This document shows, one piece after another, positions 53,763-61,847 of a stretch of DNA of 64,000 nt (its first letter is position 1; each line of letters opens with the position of its first letter). The position numbers and the translations under genes were made by a program. The notes under the pieces are model-generated. The model searched no databases and was not told the DNA's origin. It saw only the letters and a list, made by a program, of their open reading frames with translations. This DNA comes from Clostridioides difficile (lineage in GTDB: Bacteria; Bacillota; Clostridia; Peptostreptococcales; Peptostreptococcaceae). The stretch spans positions 2,170,001 through 2,234,000 of the forward strand of contig CP103804.1 in the NCBI GenBank assembly GCA_024919175.1, written 5' to 3'.

Positions 53763-54194
53763 ATGAAAAGTTTATTTAAATTTAATAAAGAATTATGTAC
53801 AGCATGTGGAGCTTGTTTACTTGCTTGTATAGACCAAAATGATAATGATATAGATAAGGGTGAACTTTTTAGACGTGTATTTACAATGGAAGAGGGAGAA
53901 AGGGTAGACTATTTTTCATTATCATGTGTTCATTGTGATGAAGCAAAATGTGTAGATGTATGTCCTAAAGATTGTTTTAAAAAAGAAAATAAATTTGTAA
54001 TATTAGATAATCAAAACTGTATAGGATGTAAACTTTGTGAAAAAGCTTGTGAATATGGAGCTTTAATTTATGGAAATGATGGTAAGGCAAATAAGTGTAA
54101 TGGTTGTGTTGAAAGAAATGAGTGTGGTATGGAAGCACCTTGTGTAATGGTATGTCCTACAGGAGCATTAAAGTTTAATATAGAAGTAGATTAA
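53763..54194 (+). CDS. Four-cluster Fe-S electron-transfer subunit
   Basis: A 143-aa DmsB/HycB-like ferredoxin. Four Cys groups are visible: CTACGACLLAC, CVHCDEAKCVDVC, CIGCKLCEKAC and CNGCVERNEC...CVMVC, each with following Pro where expected. It accepts or gives electrons to the adjacent molybdopterin enzyme. No membrane anchor gene follows, so the pair is probably soluble. GGGGGGG precedes the ATG, 14 bp after the catalytic gene. Confidence 0.9.
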   Translation: MKSLFKFNKELCTACGACLLACIDQNDNDIDKGELFRRVFTMEEGERVDYFSLSCVHCDEAKCVDVCPKDCFKKENKFVILDNQNCIGCKLCEKACEYGALIYGNDGKANKCNGCVERNECGMEAPCVMVCPTGALKFNIEVD

Positions 54195-54236
54195 GTATAA
54201 ACTATAATTTATGCTTAGATGTAAAGTGGATTTTGT

Positions 54237-54286
54237 AAAAGAGTATATTAAATTTATATAAAAAAATTTAATATACTCTTTTTTAT
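54237..54286 (+). terminator. Intrinsic terminator after Mo-enzyme operon
   Basis: An 18-bp perfect stem, AAAAGAGTATATTAAATT with its complement at 54265-54282, followed by TTTTAT. Confidence 0.85.
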
Positions 54287-54521
54287 GTACATATTTATAA
54301 AATAAAAAATTAGGGTAGCTATAAGCTTAAATTTTATTTTATGGACTACTAATCAAGTAATATATTTAAGAATTTTTCTTTATGATTTAAAAAATCTTGA
54401 GTAAGTTGATAATTTATTTTTTAAACAATAAAAATATATCTTTTATTATAAAAAAATTATTGAAAAACGATATTATATGATGTAATATATGATTATAAAA
54501 TATTTTAAAGGGGTTGATATA

Positions 54522-55001
54522 GTGTCTGATAAACTTATAAAAAATCTATTAAATGGTATATTACAAATTTTACTTTTTCTTTTAGGATTAGCACTTTCTG
54601 TAGGAGGAGTTAAAGGTTTTAGCTATCTTTGTTTTAGTGGTGAAGCAACTATACAAGGTTCTATATATGGAATATTAATGTTTGTTTTTGGTGTATCATA
54701 TTTTATTATAGTAAAGTTATTGTTAGAAGTATTAAATAGCTCTGAATATAGCTTATTCATAAATGAAAATGCAAAAAGGTTTAGACTTATTGGCTATCTT
54801 TTACTTTTAAATTCTGTTATAGAATTTATTTCAACTTTTGGTACTACTGGAACAGGAATGAGATTCCTAGATTTAGGATTCGGATTTTACTTTACAGTTC
54901 CAACTCTTGTGTATTTTGTGGTGGCTCTTATGAGTTTTGTAATTTCAGATGGATTTAAGAAGGCAATAAAGATAAAGCAAGATAATGATTTAACTATTTA
55001 G
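54522..55001 (+). CDS. Four-helix membrane protein, unknown function
   Basis: A 159-aa protein with four hydrophobic segments and a Lys/Asp-rich short C-tail. No known motif. The frame opens at ATG 54489, but AAAGGGG sits eight bases before GTG 54522, which is taken as the start. Between the terminator at 54286 and this gene only AT-rich DNA is visible. Confidence 0.65.
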   Translation: MSDKLIKNLLNGILQILLFLLGLALSVGGVKGFSYLCFSGEATIQGSIYGILMFVFGVSYFIIVKLLLEVLNSSEYSLFINENAKRFRLIGYLLLLNSVIEFISTFGTTGTGMRFLDLGFGFYFTVPTLVYFVVALMSFVISDGFKKAIKIKQDNDLTI

Positions 55002-55101
55002 GTTGCACACTCTGTCAATTGTAGTAAATTTAGATGTAATGATTGCTAAAAGAAAATATCTCTTAAAGATTTATCAGAAAGAAATCTATATGTCAGTTGT
55101 T

Positions 55102-55138
55102 AAGCCTGTTATATTTATTGATATAACAGGCTTTTATA
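55102..55138. terminator. Bidirectional terminator between convergent genes
   Basis: AAGCCTGTTAT (55102-55112) with ATAACAGGCTT (55122-55132), followed by TT. Confidence 0.8.
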
Positions 55139-55142
55139 ATAA

Positions 55143-55682
55143 TTAGATTTCAATAACTTTATACTTATGTTTAGTATATGGTAATAAAATATTTAATATA
55201 TATTCAGTTTTTATTTTCATGTATCCAGTATTTGTTCCGTCACTACATCCATAACAATCATTTTCTAGAACTTCTTTATCAAATATTACTTGGATAGTTC
55301 TATTACAATCAATAATTGTGCTAAAAATTGTTGCAGCACCTATTTTGGTTCCCAACATGTTCTCGAATAATTCTTCTGAAGCAAATGATACACGAGATAT
55401 ATTTAATTCTTTACTAAATTTTTTCGTATCAAATTTTTTGTCTCCAGTTGTAATGAAAAGATAAAATAAGGTCTTTTTCTTGTTACATAAAAATAAAGTT
55501 TTCACCATATTCATATCTAATTTTTTATTGATTAATACACAGTCTTCCATAGATATTGCTGTATCTGTATCAACTCTTTCAAAAGGTAATTTAAGATAGT
55601 CTAAAGTTTTATAAACTTCCTCTTGCAATTTAGTTGAAAAGATTTTTGGTGCTGTAGCAAAAATATCACTTATATAGAACAT
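55143..55682 (-). CDS. YbaK/prolyl-tRNA editing-domain protein, PrdX-like
   Basis: A 179-aa single-domain protein of the YbaK/ProX superfamily, which deacylates misacylated tRNA such as Ala-tRNA(Pro). The order fits: a leading helix, VLINKKLDMNMVKTLFLCNKK with the lysine typical of the active site, KFDTKKFSKELNISRVSFAS, and the GTKIGAATIFS glycine loop. PrdX-like proteins in clostridia sit near proline reductase, but here the gene is alone. Upstream on the same strand a 19-codon ORF with Pro-Pro and foldable RNA suggest regulation through proline translation. Confidence 0.8.
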   Translation of the reverse strand: MFYISDIFATAPKIFSTKLQEEVYKTLDYLKLPFERVDTDTAISMEDCVLINKKLDMNMVKTLFLCNKKKTLFYLFITTGDKKFDTKKFSKELNISRVSFASEELFENMLGTKIGAATIFSTIIDCNRTIQVIFDKEVLENDCYGCSDGTNTGYMKIKTEYILNILLPYTKHKYKVIEI

Positions 55683-55719
55683 AACTATTTCTCCTTTTAA
55701 ATTAATATTGAATGAGAAT

Positions 55720-55800
55720 GAGTATTTTATACAATACCTAAGTGAGTATTTTGCATATCTTTAATTAAATGCTAAATTAACAGGCTTGTATCTAATACTC
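55720..55800 (-). promoter_or_regulatory. Alternative hairpins in PrdX-like leader RNA
   Basis: On the minus strand GAGTATT (55800-55794, end of the leader ORF) can pair with AATACTC at 55750-55744 or at 55726-55720. The nearer copy can also form the hairpin GTATT/AATAC over 55733-55750. The pairings exclude each other, as in attenuators. Confidence 0.4.
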
Positions 55801-55851
55801 TATTATAAATGGCGGTTGATTTGCATTTTTTCTAATAATAAAAATATTCAT
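55792..55851 (-). CDS. 19-codon leader ORF with Pro-Pro upstream of PrdX-like gene
   Basis: On the minus strand AAAGGAG (55864-55858) lies six bases before ATG 55851. The ORF encodes MNIFIIRKNANQPPFIIEY and ends at TAG 55792. Pro-Pro is encoded by CCG-CCA, CCG being a very rare codon in this AT-rich DNA. The ORF ends about 110 nt before the PrdX-like start. Content and placement suggest a leader peptide sensing proline or Pro-tRNA state. Confidence 0.6.
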   Translation of the reverse strand: MNIFIIRKNANQPPFIIEY

Positions 55852-55968
55852 ACATGACTCCTTTCTGCATTTTATTTTGCTTGTCCAATGAAATTTTCTT
55901 TCACTATAAATAACTATCAATTTTCAATTTCTAATATTGCTTTTTTTACTATATTTTTATTATAACAG

Positions 55969-55974
55969 ATTAAT
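55969..55974 (-). promoter_or_regulatory. -10 box of the PrdX-like leader transcript
   Basis: TATAAT on the minus strand (55974-55969). The -35 region is poor, so this is a weak assignment; it would give a leader of about 280 nt. Confidence 0.35.
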
Positions 55975-56193
55975 ATGTAAAAAATAGCATTGAGATTTAC
56001 TCTAAAGAACATATTAGAGATTGTACAAATACATAAACTGATATCTTATAAATATATTTTAAAATAATATGTGATTTAGAATTAAAAAAACTTGTGAAAA
56101 TGAGAAAAATAACTCCATAATATCAAAATTATATTAAATAAATTTGATATTAAAAATGGCTATATAAGTAGATGAGGAAATAGTTTTTTTCTA

Positions 56194-56223
56194 TTGGAAA
56201 AATAAAGAAAATTCTATTATAAT
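56194..56223 (+). promoter_or_regulatory. Promoter of amino-acid ABC operon
   Basis: TTGGAA (56194-56199), 18 bp and TATAAT (56218-56223), about 50 bp before the permease start. The stretch 55975-56193 is AT-rich with nothing else seen. Confidence 0.5.
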
Positions 56224-56278
56224 TGAACATGTGACAAAAGTTTGCAAAAAACAACATTAAGTGAGGGGGACTTATTTT

Positions 56279-56941
56279 ATGATTTTTAGCATGAAATATT
56301 TTTTGGAATTATTTCCAATAATAATGAAATCATTCAATGTAACTGTGATTTTAGCAATAAGTTCACTGGTATTTTCATTAATTATAGGAACGATAGTAGC
56401 GTTATCATCTTATTATAAAGTCAAAGTATTAAATCAAATATGCAAAGTATATGTATCAATATTTAGAGGTACACCTCTTATGCCACAGTTGTTCTTCTTA
56501 TATTTTGGTTTGGCTTATATGAGTGATTTTGTAAAAAATATGGACCCGGTATTTGCAACATCTATAGTACTTAGTTTGAATATGGGGGCTTATATGTCAG
56601 AAACGATAAGAGCATCTATACTTTCAATTGATAAGGGGCAGATAGAAGCGGCATATGCGATGGGATTAACAAATTTACAAACAATGAAAAGAATAGTTGT
56701 ACCACAGGCAATAAGAGTTGCACTACCATCATTATTCAATAATTTTATAGATTTAATTAAAGGTTCTTCTGTAGCTTTTGTTGTTGGAGTAAATGATATA
56801 ATGGGTGCTGCCAAATCACAAGGAGCATTAAGTTTTAAGTTCTTTGAGGTGTATGGAGCAGTTATGGTAATTTATTGGTGTATAATAACTCCTTTAAGTT
56901 GGGGACAAAAAAAATTAGAAAAGAAAATTGGCAATTATTGA
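56279..56941 (+). CDS. Polar amino-acid ABC transporter permease
   Basis: A 220-aa inner-membrane permease of the HisMQ family with about five helices. The EAA-type loop reads EAAYAMGLTNLQTMKRIVVPQA, which contacts the ATPase, and FRGTPLMPQLFF is the family motif at the second segment. ATG 56279 follows GAGGGGG; GTG 56261 is rejected. First gene of a four-gene set with substrate-binding protein, amidohydrolase and ATPase. Confidence 0.92.
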   Translation: MIFSMKYFLELFPIIMKSFNVTVILAISSLVFSLIIGTIVALSSYYKVKVLNQICKVYVSIFRGTPLMPQLFFLYFGLAYMSDFVKNMDPVFATSIVLSLNMGAYMSETIRASILSIDKGQIEAAYAMGLTNLQTMKRIVVPQAIRVALPSLFNNFIDLIKGSSVAFVVGVNDIMGAAKSQGALSFKFFEVYGAVMVIYWCIITPLSWGQKKLEKKIGNY

Positions 56942-56998
56942 TTCATTAAAAAATACATAGAAAAGTATTTTATATAAAAAAATGTGAGGAGAAGAGAC

Positions 56999-57796
56999 AT
57001 GATAAAAAGAAATATTATAAAATGTTTGGTAGCAGTTTTGTCGTTAACAATTTTAGCCACTGGTTGTACAAAAAAGGAAGAAGCAAAGGATGAAAAAATT
57101 GTAACTGTAGCTTCATCTAATTCGGCTGATCCATATTCTTATGTTGACAATGGGGAACATAAAGGGTTTGAAGTTGATATGTGGAAAGAAATAGGTAAAA
57201 GAAGTGGATATAAAATAAAAATGGAACCAACAGGTTTTAGCTCTATATTTGGAATGTTAGATTCAGGTAAAGTTGATGTAGCAGCGAACTTTTTTGGAAT
57301 GTCTAAAGAGAGATTAGAAAAATATGATGCTTCTGTTCCTTATGGCTCTGATTCTGTATGTATAGCTGTAAAAGATGGAAACAATGAAATAAACAAGCTT
57401 GAAGATTTAAAAGGAAAAGTAGTAGCAGTGTCAGAAGGTTCCCAAGGTCAACAAGTTGCAGCAACTGTTAATAAAGATAATTTATTTGAAGAAAAGGTTT
57501 ATGGTGATGGAACTAATGGTATTCAAGATTTAGACTTAGGAAGAGTTAGTGCATGGATTGATGCAGAGCTTACTGTTGTAGGAGATTCTAAAAAAGCTAA
57601 TATGAAAGTAAGAGTGTTAGATGAAAAACTATCAGTTACTAATATAGCTTATTTCTTTAAGAAAAATGATGAAAAATCAAAAGTTATAAAAGAAGATGTA
57701 AACAAGGCAATTGAAGAGATGCTTGCAGATGGAACAGTGAAAAAGATATCTGAAAAATGGTTTGGAATGGATGTAAGTGTTGATATACAAAAATAA
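56999..57796 (+). CDS. Amino-acid ABC transporter substrate-binding lipoprotein
   Basis: A 265-aa lipoprotein. The signal peptide ends in LATGC (Cys about residue 24), and the rest is the SBP_bac_3 fold (YVDNGEHKGFEVDMWKEI, DVAANFFGMSKERLEKYD, AVSEGSQGQQVA). GAGGAGAAG precedes ATG 56999. It captures a polar amino acid; cystine-type compounds have been assigned to relatives in C. difficile, but this is not decided here. Confidence 0.92.
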   Translation: MIKRNIIKCLVAVLSLTILATGCTKKEEAKDEKIVTVASSNSADPYSYVDNGEHKGFEVDMWKEIGKRSGYKIKMEPTGFSSIFGMLDSGKVDVAANFFGMSKERLEKYDASVPYGSDSVCIAVKDGNNEINKLEDLKGKVVAVSEGSQGQQVAATVNKDNLFEEKVYGDGTNGIQDLDLGRVSAWIDAELTVVGDSKKANMKVRVLDEKLSVTNIAYFFKKNDEKSKVIKEDVNKAIEEMLADGTVKKISEKWFGMDVSVDIQK

Positions 57797-57824
57797 ATAT
57801 TTTAAAGATAAATTATAAAGTTGT

Positions 57825-57872
57825 GATAACTATAGATAAAATTATGAAAATGTAAATTTATCTATAGTTATC
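57825..57872 (+). repeat. Long perfect hairpin inside the amino-acid ABC operon
   Basis: GATAACTATAGATAAA (57825-57840) and TTTATCTATAGTTATC (57857-57872) pair perfectly over 16 bp. No U-run follows. It lies between the binding-protein and amidohydrolase genes and probably stabilises the upstream mRNA, so that the binding protein is made in excess. Confidence 0.6.
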
Positions 57873-57935
57873 TGTGTATTATAATGTATTTAGATTAGTC
57901 CTTATAGATTAAAATAAGTTATGGAGGTCTTATAA

Positions 57936-59111
57936 ATGATTGAAGATAAAATAAAATCTATTGCACTAAAAAATAATGAAGAGGTTATAAAAATAAGACG
58001 ACAAATACACAGAAATCCAGAATTGGCATTTAAAGAATTTGAAACATCCAAACTTATAAAAAAAGAGTTAGATAAGCTTAATATTGAATACATAGATGTT
58101 GCAGGTACGGGAGTATTAGCAACTATAAAAGGAAATAATGATGGTAGAAAAACAATACTACTTAGAGCTGATATGGATGCACTCCCAATAAAAGAAGAAA
58201 ATGATTTAGAATTTAAATCTACAAATGATAATATGCATGCTTGTGGACATGATGCACATGTTTCATGGTTATTAGGGGCAGCAATGATTTTAAATGACAT
58301 AAAAGAAGAACTATGTGGAAATGTAAAATTACTATTTCAACCAGGCGAAGAAAAAGGTGGCTCTGATATCGTAATTAAGGAAAATGTACTTGAAGGTGTG
58401 GACGTATTAGCAACTGGTCATTGTTGGCCAACTATTGAATCAGGGAAAATTGGAATTGCTAGAAATTGTGCTATGGCAGCAACGAATACTTTTGAAATAA
58501 CAATAATTGGTAAAGGTGGCCATGGAGCAGAGCCTCACAATTGTATAGACCCGATTGCGGTTGGAAATGCAGTATATTCATCCATACAACAGATAGTTTC
58601 AAGGAAAATTGACCCAGTTGTGCCAGTAGTAGTATCTGTTTGTTCTTTTAATTCTGGTATCTCTAAAAATATAATACCAGATATATGTACACTTCAAGGA
58701 ACTATTAGAGCTATAAGTCAGGAAAAAGTACTTGAAATAAGTGAAGTACTGGAGCGTATGGTAAGAAATATATGTGAAGCTCATGGAGCGGATTGCAAGT
58801 TTGAAAAGAGTGCAGGAGGAGACGCTGTCATAAATGATAAAAATATGATAGAACTAGGAAGAAAAAGTGCTTTAAAAATACTTGGAGATGAAAATATTGA
58901 AATGATTGATTTTCCAGCAATGACAGGTGAAGATTTTGCTATTTATATGAAGGAAAGACCTGGTTTATTTATGTATATAGGTGTAGGTAATAAAGAAAAA
59001 AATATAAATTATAAACTTCATAATAACAAGTTTGATATAGATGAAAAATGTCTAAGTACAGCATCTTCATTATTTGCACAACTTGCAGTAGATTATCTTT
59101 TTCAATGTTAG
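57936..59111 (+). CDS. M20 family amidohydrolase (N-acyl amino acid deacylase type)
   Basis: A 391-aa metallohydrolase. IRRQIHRNPELAFKEFETS, RADMDALP and HACGHDAH carry the metal ligands; a dimerisation domain lies in the middle, and the last ligand His is in YKLHNNKFDID. M20D enzymes cleave N-acyl amino acids or indole-acetyl-amino acid. It is encoded between the transporter's binding protein and ATPase, so it likely acts on what the transporter imports. AGGAGG-like GGAGG precedes the ATG. Confidence 0.9.
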   Translation: MIEDKIKSIALKNNEEVIKIRRQIHRNPELAFKEFETSKLIKKELDKLNIEYIDVAGTGVLATIKGNNDGRKTILLRADMDALPIKEENDLEFKSTNDNMHACGHDAHVSWLLGAAMILNDIKEELCGNVKLLFQPGEEKGGSDIVIKENVLEGVDVLATGHCWPTIESGKIGIARNCAMAATNTFEITIIGKGGHGAEPHNCIDPIAVGNAVYSSIQQIVSRKIDPVVPVVVSVCSFNSGISKNIIPDICTLQGTIRAISQEKVLEISEVLERMVRNICEAHGADCKFEKSAGGDAVINDKNMIELGRKSALKILGDENIEMIDFPAMTGEDFAIYMKERPGLFMYIGVGNKEKNINYKLHNNKFDIDEKCLSTASSLFAQLAVDYLFQC

Positions 59112-59241
59112 ACTATAGTTATAAGAATATATTTTATTTAAAAATAAAATGACTAAGTTATTTTAGATTTGAAATTAACATATTAATTTTAGTGTCAAAT
59201 ATGTGATTAGTCTATTATATTTATTAAAAAGGTGGATAATA

Positions 59242-59991
59242 ATGATAAAAGTAGAGAATTTGCATAAAAGTTTTAAAGGTACAGAAGTTCTTAAAGGTAT
59301 AAATTTAGAAATAAATCAAAGTGAAGTAGTAGCTATACTTGGCCCATCTGGAACAGGTAAATCTACATTACTTAGATGTTTAAATTATTTAGTTGAACCT
59401 ACAAAAGGAAAAATAATGATTGGAGATGTAAAAGTAGATGTAGAAAAAGCAACAAAAAAGGATATAGCAAATTTGAGAAAACATACATCTATGGTATTTC
59501 AAAACTACAATCTATTTAAAAATAAAACAGCATTAGAAAATGTAATGGAAGCGTTGATAGTAGTACATAAAAAGAGTAAGCAAGAAGCCAGAGAAATTTC
59601 TCTAAAATTAATAGAAAAAGTTGGTATGTTGGATAGAAAAGATTTTTATCCATCAAAGTTATCTGGAGGTCAGCAACAAAGAATAGGTATAGCTAGAGCG
59701 ATGGCAGTTAATCCAAATGTAATATTATTTGATGAACCAACATCTGCACTTGACCCAGAACTTGTTGGAGAAGTTTTAAGTGTTATAAAATCGCTTGCAA
59801 AAGAGGGAATAACAATGCTTATTGTGACTCATGAAATAAATTTTGCAAAAGAAGTTGCTGATAAAATTATATTTATGGATAATGGTGTGATAGCTGAAGA
59901 AGGAACTCCTGATGAAATATTTAATAATCCAAAAAATGAAAGAACAGCAAAATTTTTAAATATTATTAAGAAAGAAGAAGTATTTAATTAA
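59242..59991 (+). CDS. Amino-acid ABC transporter ATPase
   Basis: A 249-aa ATPase of the GlnQ/HisP type. Walker A GPSGTGKS, Q-loop VFQNYNLF, signature LSGGQQQR, Walker B VILFDEPTSALDP and the H-loop in VTHEINFA. ATG 59242 follows AAAGGTGG; the TTG-type upstream opening is rejected. It completes the transporter with the permease and lipoprotein. Confidence 0.93.
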   Translation: MIKVENLHKSFKGTEVLKGINLEINQSEVVAILGPSGTGKSTLLRCLNYLVEPTKGKIMIGDVKVDVEKATKKDIANLRKHTSMVFQNYNLFKNKTALENVMEALIVVHKKSKQEAREISLKLIEKVGMLDRKDFYPSKLSGGQQQRIGIARAMAVNPNVILFDEPTSALDPELVGEVLSVIKSLAKEGITMLIVTHEINFAKEVADKIIFMDNGVIAEEGTPDEIFNNPKNERTAKFLNIIKKEEVFN

Positions 59992-60058
59992 AAACATATA
60001 ATGAAAGTATTTATTAAAATATATAAGATACTTTTATAAAAGTAAGCTAATTAACATA

Positions 60059-60108
60059 CAAAATTAATAGACATCTTAATTATATAATTAAGATGTCTAT
60101 TAATTTTG
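60059..60108. terminator. 50-bp perfect palindrome after the ABC operon
   Basis: Bases 60059-60108 form a perfect palindrome (half-arm begins CAAAATTAATAGACATC). As RNA it gives a 24-bp stem with almost no loop. It lies between convergent genes, so it can end transcripts on both strands. Confidence 0.75.
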
Positions 60109-60189
60109 AGTAAAAATATAAATTCTAGATTTAGATATAATGTCTATAATTTGAATTAATTAAAATTATGTGTATTGGATTATATAAAT

Positions 60190-60885
60190 TTAAATATCTA
60201 GTTTATTTTGGAAACAAAAGATTTCAAACTTATTTTTGTTAAAAGATAATAGACCTTCATCTCTCATTTTTCCAAGTTCTCTTGACATAGAACTTCTATC
60301 AACACATAAAAAGTCAGCCATTTCATTTCTTGAAAAAGGAATTGTAAACTTATAGTTACCCGTTCTCTCTATTTGATTTGAAAAGTACATGAGTAATTTT
60401 TCACGAGTTGTTTTACAAGAAAGCAGCTCTATTTTGTTGTGAAGTAAAATATTTTTTTCAGCTATTAATTGTAACATATTTTCAACAAGTCTATTGTGAA
60501 ATTCACATGTAGATGAGCAAATACCAGTTACACTTTTAAACTTTATAAATAGAACTTCACATGAAGATGTTGTCACTACGGTTACAGTACTTTTATGTAG
60601 TCTAGTACAAGCAAATACCTCTCCAAATAAATCACCAGGTAAAAGCTCAGTTACAATATTTCTATTACCTTCAATATCTTCTTTTATTATGTGTGCACTT
60701 CCTTTAAGCATAATTCCAATAGAAGTCACTTCATTTCCTACAGAAAATATTATACTGTCTTTTGGATAAGTCTTATCAATAACACCCAAACATTCTAGCA
60801 TTGCTTCAAGTTCATCATCTTTAATTCCTTCAAATAGAGAAATCTTTCTTAATAGATTTATATGTTTTTCTAAAAATTTTTTCAA
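60190..60885 (-). CDS. Crp/Fnr family regulator, likely controls hcp operon
   Basis: A Crp/Fnr-type regulator of about 231 aa with a cyclic-nucleotide-like sensor domain (LLPGDLFGEVFACTRLHKSTVTVVT) and winged helix (RNEMADFLCVDRSSMSRELGKM). No Cys cluster for Fe-S as in FNR. Divergent from ferredoxin-hcp, as HcpR regulators are; it may sense NO. Start: TTG 60885 follows AAGGAAGTGA. The ATG at 60912 lies within the palindrome GTTGCATATGCAAC and lacks a site, so it is probably untranslated operator DNA. Confidence 0.85.
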   Translation of the reverse strand: MKKFLEKHINLLRKISLFEGIKDDELEAMLECLGVIDKTYPKDSIIFSVGNEVTSIGIMLKGSAHIIKEDIEGNRNIVTELLPGDLFGEVFACTRLHKSTVTVVTTSSCEVLFIKFKSVTGICSSTCEFHNRLVENMLQLIAEKNILLHNKIELLSCKTTREKLLMYFSNQIERTGNYKFTIPFSRNEMADFLCVDRSSMSRELGKMRDEGLLSFNKNKFEIFCFQNKLDI

Positions 60886-60899
60886 ATAATCACTTCCTT

Positions 60900-60957
60900 G
60901 TTGCATATGCAACCGATAATTTGTTTTTATTGTACTATACTAAATTTATAAAATCAA
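60900..60957 (-). promoter_or_regulatory. Promoter and GTTGCATATGCAAC operator of the Crp/Fnr gene
   Basis: On the minus strand TTGATT (60957-60952), 17 bp and TACAAT (60934-60929), then the perfect 14-bp palindrome (60913-60900) just downstream of the start site. The palindrome form fits Crp/Fnr binding and suggests negative autoregulation. No second copy is seen before the divergent ferredoxin gene. Confidence 0.6.
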
Positions 60958-61055
60958 GGAGATACAAAAATCTAAAACAAAAAAGACCTATGTCTTAAAA
61001 ATAAATATCTAGTAAAGTAGTATTTTAAACAAAAAAATTTTATGAGGTGATATAA

Positions 61056-61784
61056 ATGATTAGAAAAATAATTAAAATTGATGAAGAAAAATGTAATGGT
61101 TGTGGATTATGTGTTGAAGCTTGTCATGAAGAAGCTATAGGTATGGTAAATGGAAAAGCAAAACTTTTAAGAGACGATTATTGCGATGGTTTAGGAGATT
61201 GTTTACCAACTTGTCCAACGAATGCAATTTCATTTGAAAATAGAGAGGCTGCAGAATATGATGAAGAAGCAGTAAAAGCAAACATGGAAGCAAAGAGAGC
61301 ACAAAAAGAAAATTTAGCATGTGGATGTCCAGGTTCTCAATCTAAGTCTATAAAAAGACAAGATTTAGATACTATATCTACAAATAACAATATAGTAATG
61401 GATGCACAAGAGTCTCAGCTTAATCAATGGCCAGTGCAAATAAAACTAGTACCTGCTAATGCATCATATTTAAAGAATGCAAGTCTTTTAATAGCAGCAG
61501 ACTGTACAGCATATGCATATGGAAATTTCCATAATAAATTTATGCAAAATAAGGTTACATTAATTGGTTGCCCTAAACTTGATGAAGTTGATTATGCTGA
61601 AAAACTTACAGAAATTTTAAAATTAAATGATATTAAAAACATAGTGGTAACACGTATGGAGGTACCTTGTTGTGGTGGTATCGTAAATGCAGTTAAAACA
61701 GCTCTACAAAATAGTGGAAAGATGATACCATGGCAAGTCGTTACTATATCTGTAGATGGAAAAATAGTAGATGGAGAAATCTAA
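61056..61784 (+). CDS. Ferredoxin-domain protein associated with Hcp
   Basis: A 242-aa protein. Residues about 10-60 have CNGCGLCVEAC and CDGLGDCLPTCP, two [4Fe-4S] sites. The C-terminal domain (about 115-242) has CTAYAYG, GCPKLDEVDYA and PCCGGIV Cys motifs of an unnamed domain seen beside Hcp in clostridia. It probably feeds electrons to Hcp. GAGGTGA precedes the ATG; hcp follows 63 bp later. Confidence 0.88.
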   Translation: MIRKIIKIDEEKCNGCGLCVEACHEEAIGMVNGKAKLLRDDYCDGLGDCLPTCPTNAISFENREAAEYDEEAVKANMEAKRAQKENLACGCPGSQSKSIKRQDLDTISTNNNIVMDAQESQLNQWPVQIKLVPANASYLKNASLLIAADCTAYAYGNFHNKFMQNKVTLIGCPKLDEVDYAEKLTEILKLNDIKNIVVTRMEVPCCGGIVNAVKTALQNSGKMIPWQVVTISVDGKIVDGEI

Positions 61785-61847
61785 TTAAGTAAATCGTAAA
61801 TAATTTAATAAATTTTAATAAATAAAATGAAATGGGAGGAATAAAAG

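Noticed and set aside
55683..55974. T-box riboswitch in the PrdX-like leader
   Set aside because: No T-box core (AGGGTGGNACCGCG-like) is present; a leader-peptide mechanism fits better.
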